Assembly: GCA_947568835.1 (NCBI GenBank)
Contig: OX387602.1
Location: forward strand, 29,870,133 to 29,934,132
From: Protonemura montana
Lineage: Eukaryota; Arthropoda; Insecta; Plecoptera; Nemouridae
DNA length: 64,000 nucleotides
Reading direction: 5' to 3'
This document shows positions 1-11,872 of this stretch, in pieces (the first letter of the stretch is position 1; each line of letters begins with the position of its first letter). Both the position numbers and the translations under genes were made by a program. The notes under the pieces were generated by a model, which was not told the origin of the DNA, did no database searches, and was given only the letters and a program-made list of their open reading frames with translations.

Positions 1-232
1 GGGATGGCTAATTTACTATTTCTACCTCCAAAACGTTGCTCGAAACTGTACTACCTAATCTACTGTTCTCCTATTTGACAGTTTTCGGATCCGATTTTTT
101 TCATAAATGTCCACGAAAAGAAACATTTCATTTCAAGTAAATAATGTTCGGACCAAAAAGGCCTATCGACTTGAAGAGTTGAGTTGAGTGAGTGGCATTC
201 AAAGTCAGGGATAGAAACATTTTCCAATCCGC

Positions 233-1789
233 TCACGCCGGAGTGCTCGAGATAGCAAGCACAGTCATGACAAGAGCGTGCCCCATCAGGAGGCCGATGA
301 GGACGCTCGACGGGGCGAGGGAGGCGGCAGCGTCCTTGTTGCATCCGCTGTGCTTGCAGCAGAAGATGCAGAAGTATTCGGGCTTGCTCCTGTCACAACC
401 CTGGAGTCCCAGACCGCGGTTCACCATCTCATCCTCGAAGCCGCAAGGGCCCAGACCGCATTCCCGTTTCAGCACGAAACCGTTGGTGGCTGCAACGTGA
501 CGGAGATGAGGTGGTCATAACGCGTTTCTGTTGCTTGGGCTCGTTCTTGAATATATCAGTTTAGGTACATCAATTTAGGTAAGTATGCGGGCCCCTAAAA
601 TCAATCCATTTCTGAGGCAAAAAGGCCCGTGGCAACCATAGAGAAAGGGGATAAAAATAGCAGTGCGCTAAAGCGATTCATACATCTACCTTAGAGCTTC
701 TACTTTGAACCATTGAACAGAAGTCACATAAAGTTGAAAGGGCCGATTGGACTGTCGAAGTCGAAGTCGGTACCACGGTCTCAAAGACACACATTAATGT
801 TATGTCTTTCCATTAGGTTTATAACTAAACAAAACCTATAAAAGCAGTGTATTGCGTCTGCAATTGTCGCAACGCTTGTATTGTTTTGCTATTAATAATG
901 GTGCAAGAAGTCATTCGCTCTTATTATGAACATAAAAGCTGAATGGAAATGTGTGTACCTTATCTTACAGTGTCGATAGTTTAGCGGAAAGAAAAGACAA
1001 AACACCGCTTGGCTCCGAACCCATTTAAAGACTTACATAGCCACATGGTAACATCGTAAGTGGCAATGCAAATGTAACAAAGATTGTTTATCGTGCAACC
1101 AATAATCAGAGAAGACAAAATAGACTGAATTGCTTAGTCAATGTCACTAGCACAGCTTGCAATCATTACTAATTCGCACAGTTGGCACAATAAAGTGGCA
1201 TCAATTACCAAGGCAGCGCTACTATGTGCCCAGTCGTGTGTGCATCCACATTCACAGTGCTGATGTCAACACGGGGCAACTTTTGAAATATGTCCATCGG
1301 TTTTGGCAGTGTGCCCTTCACCCGAAGTCCTTGGTTCGGCTACTGGTCTTGGCAACTTTGCCGTTCAGGGGTAGTTTGAAGAAGTAGGCACTTAATGAGG
1401 TGTCAGTAACAACATCTTTTGTGTTTCCTGTGAAGCGTTCTGCTGAGGCGTGCAAGATTGGATGAACGATGAACATGATTATATCATCGCTACTACGTTA
1501 CGCTACGCTACAACGCTACTAGGGACGTCGCTTCATGGATAGCAAATTGAGGTGCCTCCAGACTTGTACCCAGAGTATCCCAAGTCCTACACTCTCCTGA
1601 AATACCGGAGAGGTCCCAATTGCAGACATGTTCCTATGGTCAACGCACGGTCTTTGCTGATGTGCGTGACGCAGCGGTCCTTGGACGAGGGACAGGGTAG
1701 CAGGCTGGCTGGTCCGCACTCTTCGTTGGTGCTCCGCTCGCACTGGTAGCACGTCAGGTTCGTCGGGATCGCGGAGGCCGCTGAGGCTC
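233..1789 (-). CDS. Ly6/uPAR-like (three-finger) GPI-anchored protein, exons 2 and 3
   Basis: Coding exons at 1649-1789 and 233-489 on the minus strand join in phase 1 (donor GTGCGT, acceptor TTGCAG). The first begins after TGTTACAG and carries LTCYQCE, then Cys residues spaced as in an LU (Ly6/uPAR) domain. The second adds more cysteines and ends the domain with the family hallmark CCxxxxCN (FCCKHSGCN). After that come a small-residue stretch (DAAASLAPSS) and a hydrophobic C terminus of about 20 residues ending at a TGA, as expected for a GPI-attachment signal. Known for the family: short secreted or GPI-linked disulfide-rich proteins at the cell surface; roles vary widely, so no specific function is assigned. 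The start and signal peptide are not in these exons; see 10175-10256. The domain is well supported, the gene identity is not. Confidence 0.72.
490..1648 (-). other. Intron of the Ly6-like gene
   Basis: AT-rich non-coding sequence between the two LU-domain exons. No open frame with coding character, known repeat or RNA gene was recognised. Confidence 0.5.
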
Positions 1790-3438
1790 CTGTAACATTC
1801 GAGAACACACCGTTCTTGTCAACGAGGTCACAAGGCGGTGGGGCGGCCTTCGAGAGTATCAAGTTGGGTTGGAAGATGTCTTGACTATAACGTCACTAAC
1901 CTCCGCATCGAAGATAATGTGTGTGAATGGCTCCATAGCAACGCTTGCTATGTATTAAGAAAATTTCCCTAGCTCAACATTTGAACTTTTCCAAAGTGCT
2001 AATACTGTAACGAGATAAATGGGTAAAACGGGGTCGTCTTATGACAGACAATGAAGGCGATTGCATGATCATGAAGTGCCCCTCCACGAAAGCAAGCGTC
2101 TGAAAAGCGCGCTACATTATTTTCCCTCTCACGAACGTCGACCGCAGAAATTTACCAGCATCCCTCGAGACGAAACTCTCGCCGTCCAATTTTCTACTTG
2201 CCTCCTTTTTATACACACGTATCCCACAGGGAGGGAGAGATGAATGTTACCACTCGGCATCGTTCATCGCCAGCTGGCTGAGTCCACCAGCTCGCATCGA
2301 CCTACCCGGCCAGTCGAGTATACCCACGACGGCTGATTAATATTCAGCGTCGAGCTTCGGCAACGGCGCGGGAACAGAGCAGGCAATGCACCACCCTGGG
2401 GCTGAGACACTCACAGACCACCGTGATCATTTTCTACTGCTTTTCACATTCTTTTTGGAAGAATGCTTGGTGACCAAATCAGGCAATCTCATTGAAGACA
2501 AGATCAATTGCATAATTTTAAAGAGAAGTCAAAGGAAACTCATTGTTTGTCTTAAGCGGAATGAGACCGTTAGGCGGCCAAGTCATCCGCCATGACCTTA
2601 AGCCGCACTACGCTCCACCATGCATTTGAAATCCTACGGATACGTGTCTGAATATCGATGCCGTAAAATGTTCGCTCTAGAAAATAGGCTTTCGCCCTGT
2701 CGAGTCTGGAACATGGAAAGCCTTTTCCTCACTCCCTGATTCGGCCGACCTCGGCAGTCGTCGGTCAAAATTATCAACTGTAATGCATTATTCAAAACGA
2801 GTCGATTGAAAACGAGTCGATTGAAAACGGCTTGCTGTACGATGAAAGAGTCTTGAACGCGTTCATTTCCGCCGCCTTGACGGAAAGCGGCGCTCAAGAG
2901 CTCGATCGCTCGCGGATCACGTTCACATTTGGATAACGCATCCCTGCTTTTGATCAGGAATCAAGTAACCAATTTCATTCCCGGCGCTGCGATCGGTCGC
3001 TCCCCGACCGAAACGTTCCACAACTGCGCGCTTAGCGTGTTTTTCATTATTCGCAACGGACACATCACGAGCTTCACGACCTATAAAACCCAAAGTTGTC
3101 TTTGATACATTTTAGAAAGTACAGGCAAGCGGGTGGGGTACTTTGTTTTAATCATAGAGTCTCGCGTTGCCAGTTAAGGAAATTTCATCACGATTACGAT
3201 GGTCCTTTTCAAATGCTGGCTGACGGTCTATGGGCCTCAGGTCTGTGTATGCTACATGCGCTGTGAATTAATTATCCCAGCGTTGGCTGTGATCCGCTAA
3301 TTACAAGCAGCTTTAGAAAGTCGCGGCGAGGACGAAGTACATACAAAGTTACAAGGGTAGGAGGGGGCACGTACCAACCAACCTGTCCCGTTCACCCCCC
3401 CCCCCCCCCACCCTCTTTTCCTCGACGAACGTGCTAGT

Positions 3439-3837
3439 GATTGGTTGATTTGATTTGCTGAGTTTAACGACGCACTGTTTTGACAACGAGCACTGGTATA
3501 ATGGCGTCAGTTTTAGATTAGACGAGAATGATAATAAAATTACCGAGTCTAGAAGAGAGGAGAGAAAACCAGGTGCCGGCACGTAGTTTGCTCCTATCCA
3601 AGAGCACTAAGAAGATAACCCGCTTCGAAAGAATGTACAACGCGAACAACAGGATTGCTACACAAATCCATGCTGTCGAGGGGTTGATAAGTAAGTTGAA
3701 TGACGTTCAATATCTCTCCCGGACAGAACTGGACGTGTATGGTGGTCACCGATCCAATACCTTACACAATGCAGTGTTGCTTAACTTCAAAGATCTCACA
3801 GAAACCAGTGTTTCAACACGCCCATTGGCCAAAACAT
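3439..3837 (-). mobile_element. 5S-derived SINE, copy 1
   Basis: Reading from the minus strand, the copy runs from a diverged 5S-like head (near 3720-3836, GTGACC / GGTATTGGAT) to the tail motif GTGCGTCGTTAAA (complement near 3460-3480). It matches the other copies in the window in order but is truncated and diverged. A C-rich homopolymer flanks the tail side. Confidence 0.6.
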
Positions 3838-5856
3838 AACTGATAAGGTTGCAAGTTTTGGAGCTAGAACAAGAGAAAATTAAGCTGTAAAATAAAGCCA
3901 TAAAACTGAATTATTTTTCCTCCCCACGCACGCACTCCGAGCTGTCCAACAAAGTTGTTTTATTTAGCGTTTTGTTAAAACGACACCGGACTCGTGCTTG
4001 TCAGGTTTACAGCGTGGCGTCGGCGTCGGCGTCGGCGTCGGTGTGACAGCTGCGCTGATCCCAAAAAGCGCTCGGTGTGGTTTTCGTTGCGTGCCCGAGT
4101 TTATTTGCTGGCCTCTTCATTGTATTACCTCTCCGCGTGACTCCACGAATCCGCTCGAGGAATACAAGTCTCACTAATGGAAACCGAGACACATTCTTTG
4201 CTGAACAAGAGCAACTTCTTCGCGCGGGGTAGCCGATACTTTTGTTTCAGTGGGTTCGGGGGGAGGGGGGGGGGGGGGTACATTTCGTGTATGCAAACAT
4301 GGCGTGGTATCGATCGCTCCGAAGGTCAGCTCTGCTCGGCAAATCCTGAATTGTGGAATCCTTATTTATCACGCTTCAACGTGGAACGATCTTCACGGGC
4401 ATGGCCTCCCTAAGGAATGCTGACATGGATTCGTGGATCTTGTGACATCCTAATCACTAACGCGCAAGAACAAGATTGACCATAGCATTCCCGCTGACAC
4501 TTGCTAAATGATTCACCAACAATTATGCTTTGTTAGTCAATTTAAACCATTTCTCAATGCATTTCTTATTAAATTCTTGAACCGATCTCTGGACTTTGGT
4601 AGACTTATGTTCAGAAGTTCGATGCATGTTCAATGTTTTGAGGGTTCATAATGTACCTACTCCGTAACACTGGCTATATTACGGGCATGTCTAAAACATC
4701 TTTTCCCGATTGCTCGGTTTTGTATCTGTTGTCAGAAGCATCCCGTGGCTTTGCCCCTCGTCACGTCGCTCGCAGGCGCGGCCTCTTTCTTGTCTCCAAC
4801 TTGTCAACCGTTCTGCGGGAACTTTCCTTGCTAGAACTCTACCGTTAAGATGTCTTTTGCAAAGTTTCCTCTGAGCTCGTGCCAATTTGCCAGAACGTTT
4901 CATGTAGTCGAAAAATGTTGGGAATAATCACATCAAAAGGATTTTCATCTGAATAGCAAACACTTGTACCTATTCTTGTCGCAATATGTAAACCAGAATA
5001 CAATCATGGCAATCCTAGCAAAGCTTTCGTTCCCAAAGAAAAGGGGAAGGTAAAATAAGCGTTTAGCTAAAAGCAAGTCGTTGCTATGTCCAAAGAACGA
5101 TGCTGCCTGCAAGCTGTGTGTGCCGTTATTTCTTAGCCATATTACAGTTTTCCTCCACGTATCGTATCCGGCCTGGCAAGGCACCGGCAGGGCTGAACCA
5201 GTGACATCGTGTGGGGGTAACAAGACTCCTTGGCGCATACAAATTCGCCCTCGTTCCCGAGCATAGGAAACCAAGGTGCCGTTCCACGTTGAACCACCTC
5301 CATCCTCTGCAAGATCGCTCATCGTTTAATTGCTTAGCAGCGAGGTGTGTTTGGATCCTATTTCTGTCCCTAGAGCGAAACAAGAGGTTAGTTTTGTTAC
5401 AATTAGCGATTGTTATGAATATTTCACCCTCGTCGACATGAAACAAGTCTAGGCCGGTGTAAGCTTATCTCTTGACCCTCACTTGTGTTTCAATTTTTCA
5501 ACTCTGACGGTCCACTCTGAGATAAAATCGTGAATTGAACATGTTATGTGCGGGAAAGAGGTACAGTGTGAGAACGAGCTCAGCCTCCGTCATTGAATTC
5601 CATTCGCACATAAGGTTTCTCTGCGATACAAACAAAATAACCGACAAACAAATGGCTTTAGCAACAACAACAAAAATCATTTTCACTTAATTTTTTCCTG
5701 GACTCGCTATAACCACGTCCGCGTGCCGAACCGGAACTAGATTAGGACTCGGAAAAAGCGATCGCGCTCACTTCCGGCGATTCGCGTTCAACAAGTCGGC
5801 GCCTGTAAATGCAATTTCACGGCGAGATTGCATCGCACCCCATACGCCAACGCGAG

Positions 5857-5864
5857 TGACGTCA
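5857..5864. promoter_or_regulatory. Perfect CRE palindrome TGACGTCA
   Basis: TGACGTCA, the consensus CREB/ATF site, lies in a CpG-rich patch (about 5700-6070). A second perfect copy is at 11031-11038. Function is not shown by the sequence; an 8-mer can occur by chance. Confidence 0.25.
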
Positions 5865-7818
5865 TGCTAAGCTAGTAGAGCTCATCAACAGGGCTGATCT
5901 AGTTCCGTTGCTTAGCGCCAGGAGCGCGTCAAGGCTGACATGAGCCCCGTGGGTTATTATTAGATTGCTGTAGGTCACAGTTTGCTTCCAATTACGTCAT
6001 TATTTGGAGTTTGTGCATCGCTGGCGGAAAAGCGGAGTGGAAAATACGCCCCCGCGAAGAAAACTCGAGTTAAGTGGTTCAAGCGAGAACGCCAACGTGT
6101 TAACAGTTTATGCTTTCAGAGGTGGCTGGATACTGGGAGTGGGATTTATAACTGGTAGTTAGAGATGATTGAATCAATGCCGGTCTGAACTTTCATACGA
6201 TTGAATTGTAAGTGGTTAGCTATAACGCAGCAAATGGTGTTGCTCTTTTCGAATTTACTCCCGTGGAACTCTCGGTTCACTCTCCGCGATGGGTGAGAGG
6301 CTGGTAAAGAAAGAAGCTAGAAAAAAAACGTAGAATATGATTGGAAGCTGCGCAGGGACCAGAAAAACGGAAGTCACTTCACCAGTACGTGTGTCATTCA
6401 ACAAGTTCCTGCTTGAACAACAATCGTTTTGCGAGACCTGTTGTTATAAAGGTAACTCCGTGCACTGAGCCGTACATGAGAAAGCCTGCACGATTTATGT
6501 CCAGACTTTCTCAGGTCCTCGAGAACTTCCTTGAGATGTCTATTTGCTAACGCGTTAAGGATTTTTCCGGTTAACTCTCAGAGCGAGTTTTACGAAGCTA
6601 ATCTTTTATTGCCATCGCAATTTCACTCTGCCAGACACTTTTTCACTGATCGCCTTCCACTCGCTCACCGAGTCGGGTCGGGTTAACCAATTACTCTTGC
6701 AGCAGCTTGTCAGGACTCGGGACACCTGACTATCATTGATGGGGTGCTGCGACACGGAAACCTTGTTCTTATGTGGGTTTGCCATTACGAGCAAAGGTAA
6801 CGAGGGTTGTAAAAATTGATGAACATCACTCTCCTCTGCCTTTATGTAAGCTTGTTTCACACTGGATCTTTCAATAGTAAAGTATAGAGGAAAAATTAAA
6901 CTTCTTTCCCAGCTGAAATCGTTCAATCACATATTCGTTCGACGAAGACGTAACATGGCACAAAATATAGATCTGCATGAAAGTCGTTATTCATAATAGC
7001 GCTTTGACAAGTCTAACGTATGACGATGTATGATGACGATGTTCCTTGCCAGTCGTCAAAGAGATGACAAAAAAGCGGCAGTTGGGGTTGGCCGGGTTCC
7101 CGTCATCGGACAGATTAGCATGCATCGAGCGCCGCCGTGGTTATACCCGCCCGGGCGTCGATCACGGGACCGATCGACGCTGAACGAGTTAGAGAAGCGT
7201 CGGTCTCGACAGGCAGTTGGTCGACGCCTATTAAAATTCCAAGCTATTTTTTAAGCACGGGACACGTCACTAATTTTGCTGTTGATGTACCAGCAATTGT
7301 TGTGGAGCTAATATTTATTTATTTTGAATACTTCCATAAACAAAGTCGGACCCTTTAAAAATCAACAGAATTATGAGGCTTAGGCTAGGTGTGTCCAAAA
7401 ATTAAATCTCAGTTCTAATCACTTATGAGTTGGGTACATTTTTAAGAGTATAAAAGGGAGTTTTTAACAAAATGATTTGAGGATACAAACAAAAAGTGCA
7501 AAATTGTCTTAAATTTATGTCTGCCAATTGAAAATAATTGTGTATTTTTTTGCAAAGGTTAATGAGTCTATTTGCATATAAACATTGTGTGTGACTTTAG
7601 TAGTGGCTTTAATAATAGCAATAAAATTCTGACCGAGCTTAAAACAATGAAACAGATCTCGGATATGGATTTGATGTTTTTTTTACCTCTTGGCTGTCAC
7701 TTATCGCAAAGGTAGCTAAATTCGTTTGTTGATGTCACACGTTCTTTGACATTCTGTCAATAATACCGATACATCGGAGGCTGGTGAGGCGGTGGGTGGG
7801 CCAGTGGGCGGAACGTGA

Positions 7819-8157
7819 GGGGGTAGCCAGCAACATAAAGACACTCGCAAAGCTCGTACGCACCGCAGTACGCACTGTAGCAGCAACGGACGCGGCTATC
7901 GGAATGCGAGATGGGCCGGATCAATATGCCGCCGTGCGGACGCCGCCGACGCCGACGACGCCGACCTCGTGCTTTTTACCAAACACGGGAAACTGTACGC
8001 GTACATCGGGGGACGGAGGGTGATTTCCTGCCCCGGCGACATCGCCCCGGGCCGGCCGGTGCGCCGACTAAACGCCCCGGTACACTCGGCGGGAGAAGAC
8101 TCATTTGATGTAGTAGCATCATCTCGGCTCCAGTTGTCACTCGCTACGCATCTTTGA
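7819..8157 (+). other. GC-rich open frame, possibly an exon or old coding remnant
   Basis: A stop-free frame of about 113 codons lies in an island much richer in GC than its surroundings. It includes an Asp/Ala tract made by a CCGCCGACG simple repeat, then LVLFTKHGKLYAYIGG and further mixed residues. No clear start, acceptor or donor was found and no family recognised. It may simply be open because GC-rich DNA has few stops. Confidence 0.2.
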
Positions 8158-9669
8158 AATTAATTTCTCTTTTGAATATGAATCTTTTTTACGCTTGCAA
8201 AGTTGTTGATTTTGATTTCATGAAAATTAGTTGTAAAGCTTGGCTCAACCGGTTCATATCAAAACGCTTTTCGATAAGAACTTGTTTTTACTATCGCTTT
8301 CGTTTTGAAGGAACATCTTATTGTTTAGTCAGGCAGCAATGGTTCAACGACAGAGAGCCTCTTAGATCACGAATAAGCCGGGGCTATATGACTTCAAACT
8401 TGCATCGATGCTCTAATTTTATTGGCTGATTACCTTCCAATATGCTTGGAATTCGCATGCATAACCAAAACTGTATTTCTTTTCTTCATGGTATTTTCCC
8501 TTCAAGTTCGTCCATGAAAGCCAGCAACCTCGCGCTTGGCATCGCGCTTGCAGAATACTTCACTCTATCTGAACCATTTATAAGAACCCACGTGACTAAA
8601 GCTGTATCGTTAACAGGGAGACAGACGTCACTTGCAGCTGTTTAGCAATTAGCGAGTTGACAGCGAAAGTGTGAACACATTTCACGCCGGTTTCCTCGAC
8701 TCTCCTCGCCTGTGAATGTCCTCCGTTTAGCACTCGGTGCAATGCAGTGCCACGGATCTAGAAGACGAGGTATCCAACCACCTTAACATTGCTTATGATT
8801 AGCAGCTACGGCAGAGAGCGCCTAGCACCGGCAGGCATTGTATTTATAACGTTTGCATACTATAGCTAGAGCATACAAATTCATTCGCTGAGTGCTATTC
8901 AGCATCACAGCTCGGGGTAATATCTTGCGAGATGCTGTTAATTTGGTGTGGTGAAAACAATGGAAGTCAAAGCGTTATCTCGGTAAGAGCGTTATTGTTT
9001 CGTTGGTAGTTTAGTATCACCGTGCCTAGCGACGATATTAGCTGTCTGCCACCACCTCTTTATTGGTGCAGTTGGTATCAAACTGGGGGAGCACAGGGGA
9101 GGTTTCAGAGTGGATTTCGGTAACAGTAATTGCTCTCTCATGGAAACGCTAACTGAGTCTGGGATTGCATTGACCGCTCACAGTTCAGTTGAACTAAATT
9201 GGGTGGTAAAGTAGCAGGTATTAGTTATGATAAACTTAGGAACAATATTATTTCGGCGAGGGTGAGTTCTCTCTTCTCTATAGAACTCAGAGAAAAATGA
9301 CATCGTTATAAAAAAAAAGCTTACAAGCAACCGTACGGTCATGCCTTGCCCGTTTTCATTGTTTATTTTACATGTTTATCGTTCAAGCTTGTTAAATGTT
9401 TCAACTTTAAATACGGCGATTACAATAAATTTAACGATAACTGCTCTTAAAAGCAGTTTCTGGTAAAAGTGCAGTTAGAGCACAACTTAACTTCGATATG
9501 CGTTCCTTGCTAACAATAAAGAATTGGCTATCGGAACAACATCAGGGACATGGATTGTTGTAGTTTATTTGCACCTTGTTCTGGGCGCAGTTTGATTGCT
9601 TGCCATGTCAGATGAACGGCAGAGGGGGAAATCGCCGAGTTGTCGAGAAGGAAAGAAACAGTTAATTAT

Positions 9670-9697
9670 GGGGGGGGGGGGGGGGGGGGGGGGGGGA
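9670..9697. repeat. Poly-G tract of about 28 bases
   Basis: An uninterrupted G run. Similar runs occur at 4258-4278, 27380-27405, 27453-27466 and 27733-27746. Potential quadruplex-forming DNA and a place where assembly length is unreliable. Confidence 0.9.
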
Positions 9698-10174
9698 TTA
9701 AAATCCATCTGAGGCTCTCTTGGTCCTTTGCTGATTGCCCATGTAAGTTGTTTTTAAGGGATGAATGTTCAGTAGTCAGTTTGAGGAGTAAAGCTAAATT
9801 CACGAAGCAAAAAAAAAGAGCTGATTTGCGGGTTTTGGGTAGCTAAATTGCTTAGTCTTTGGTTTTTATAATTAGAAATTCTCTGACTGAAAACATCCTT
9901 CAACTACCTTCAAACTGGACTGATACCGCATCCGTTGGTCAATCATTCCAACTTCACACACCCTGACGTGTCAGCAATTTCCAGTAAGCACCCAAGCATT
10001 CCAATCTTCCTGTTTCCATAACTATCAACACCTATCAGAAGATTTTTTTTTTTTAATCTTGCTTATTTTAAGAGACTGCAAAAAATGCGCAATTTACTAC
10101 CGTGGACTTACAACCGCCTGTCTATGCCATGTCACAAGGGCATGACGAGAGACCTGCCAGCCCCTAACGCCTAC

Positions 10175-10256
10175 CTCTCAGGGTGCACAGCGCGACGACA
10201 AGAATCCACGCAGCCAGCACCACACGTCCTGGCGTCGTCATCACGCCGTTCTTCAT
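10175..10256 (-). CDS. Predicted signal-peptide exon of the Ly6-like gene
   Basis: On the minus strand an ATG at 10256 opens MKNGVMTTPGR followed by a hydrophobic core (VVLAAWILVVALCTL). A donor AGAG|GTAGGC follows, and the exon leaves one base (phase 1). The Ly6 exon at 1789 needs exactly one incoming base, and the join gives TLR-G-ASAASAIP, a plausible signal-peptidase site just before the LU domain. The combined product would be about 159 residues. The join is inferred from phase and signal-peptide logic only, across an intron of about 8.4 kb. This exon could instead belong to another, undetected gene. The surrounding 10.16-10.47 kb is GC-rich, unlike the flanks. Confidence 0.5.
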
Positions 10257-10746
10257 CGCCGGAGCTCGAACCCTAGACGTCACGACGGGGCTAGCGCCGT
10301 CCGAAGACTGCGTCCCGCCGAAATGCTTGTATACAAACACAACGCTCGACCGTCGGGGCGCACGCGCCCTGCCCTGCCGCCCTTGCACAGAGCGTTCGCA
10401 GTCAGGGAGCGGATGACTCCTTGCTCGGGCGACGAGGGTGCAGGCTGATCAGCGTAGGATCGCAATCAAAGGGGATTTACTCGGATTTGTTTATTACTGA
10501 TTTCGCCCAGGCTTACTCAGGGCAATGTGGTCGAAGGAACGGCCAGTCACACTCAAGGGCTGCTTTCTGGTGAAATACCTCTCGTTCTTTCGAGAAGATC
10601 AAGGTAGCATTGTAAAATCAAACAAGATAGACTGATCCTAAACAAGGTCAAATCACAGATTTTTTTTCTGGTATAAGGCACCTCATAAGCTAGGGAAATT
10701 AATCGCGCCTTCCGATACTGCATTAACAGAGGAGGGGGATGGTGTA

Positions 10747-11032
10747 ATGGCAGAAAACCTTTTTGCCGACCTGGGGTTGCTGAAATGCATTCCCCGTGAG
10801 GTTGGAGACCTGCAGTTGCTTCAAGGGGATGGCCGCTCTTTCAGCACCAAGGCCCTCTGGCCGAAGTTTTCGACCCACTTGGCATCCGCGAGATGGCCGT
10901 AAATCGCCCGAAGGCATCGGCGCCGAGACGCGTCCAAGAAGTGATTGATGGACTCGCCCACAATTACGGCCTAAGGCGATTAGCAAAGACAAATTGCCTG
11001 AGACCCTTCAAGTTGTGTTTTTGGGGCGGTTG
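10747..11032 (+). pseudogene. Decayed coding fragment of unknown family
   Basis: An ATG at 10747 opens a 51-codon frame beginning MAENLFADLGLLKC. In the overlapping +1 frame from about 10841, a second frame reads EVFDPLGIREMAVNRP and continues to a TGA at 11030-11032. Both have mixed, protein-like composition in a GC-rich patch. A single base change in frame near 10860 would join them, which suggests one old coding sequence (a retroposed gene or transposon ORF) broken by a frameshift. An alternative is an isolated exon starting after CTCTTTCAG (10827-10840 region). I do not recognise the protein. Confidence 0.3.
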
Positions 11033-11427
11033 ACGTCATGCGGTGGTCAGTCATCGGGGACGTGATTGGGATCTGGAGTCAGTAAGAAGGCGTTGCTTTT
11101 AAATATATCTTAACTCAAAGTTACGACCAAATTAAACGCGCTCTTGTTTTTATTGTGCTCTTACATTGGGAAGCTCTTAACTCCCAGAAACAGCTGACTT
11201 TCACTGCCTGTGATTGGTTGTTGCCATATATGGCAATGAATTTAACTCCCAAATTGTTTAGGAGTTGAATTGAGTCTAAGAAAATTGTAATTCTGGAGCT
11301 TGTTGTCGTTATTTGCGCTCTTGCTACTCGTAGCAAGAGCCTTGATACCACAACTCTGAAAAACACACAATTGCGGAGGAGGAAAATTGAGCGAAGATGG
11401 GATCAAAAACATGTCATTTAGACCTTT

Positions 11428-11872
11428 TGATTGATTGATTGATTTTTAGTTTTTAACGACGCAATATTTCAAAAATGGGTCCTGTGGCGCTGGTTTAATG
11501 GCGTTGATAAATTAGTAGATTTTGATGAACATGCATGAAAAACCCAACCTAGCCTAAAAGGGAGTTGATTAATCCGGTCCCGGTGCTAAGCCTTTTCGTA
11601 TCGAAGAGCACCAAGGTGACCACCGGCTTTACGTCCCTTCCAAAGGACGGTACAACGCAAACAGCAGGATTCCTCCACAAATCCATGCTGTCGCGAGGTT
11701 GATAAGCAAGGCGAGTGAAGTTGCTGTACTAACTTTCATCCCTCCAACCTCTCTCCCGAACAGAACTGGTCATGTGTATGATGGTCACCCATCCAATACC
11801 TGACTCAGCGCAGTGTTGCTTAACTCGGTGATCTCTTGAGAACCGGTGATTCAACACGCCAAACCGATCAAA
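11428..11872 (-). mobile_element. 5S-derived SINE, copy 2
   Basis: Near full-length on the minus strand. The 5S-like head, complement of CACCCATCCAATACCTGACT, lies at about 11785-11870, followed by the body with the CCTTGGTGCTCTTCGA motif. The tail complement, AACGACGCAATATTT, is near 11455. Confidence 0.75.

Larger units (their letters stand above)
1790..10174 (-). other. Long putative intron of the Ly6-like gene
   Basis: Mostly AT-rich non-coding DNA, holding one 5S-derived SINE (3439-3837), a CGTCGG trinucleotide-rich tract near 4015-4042, and homopolymer G/C runs at 3398-3411, 4258-4278 and 9670-9697. It also has a CpG-rich patch at about 5700-6070 with a perfect TGACGTCA at 5857-5864, and a GC-rich open frame at 7819-8157. 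No other convincing exon was found. Confidence 0.4.
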
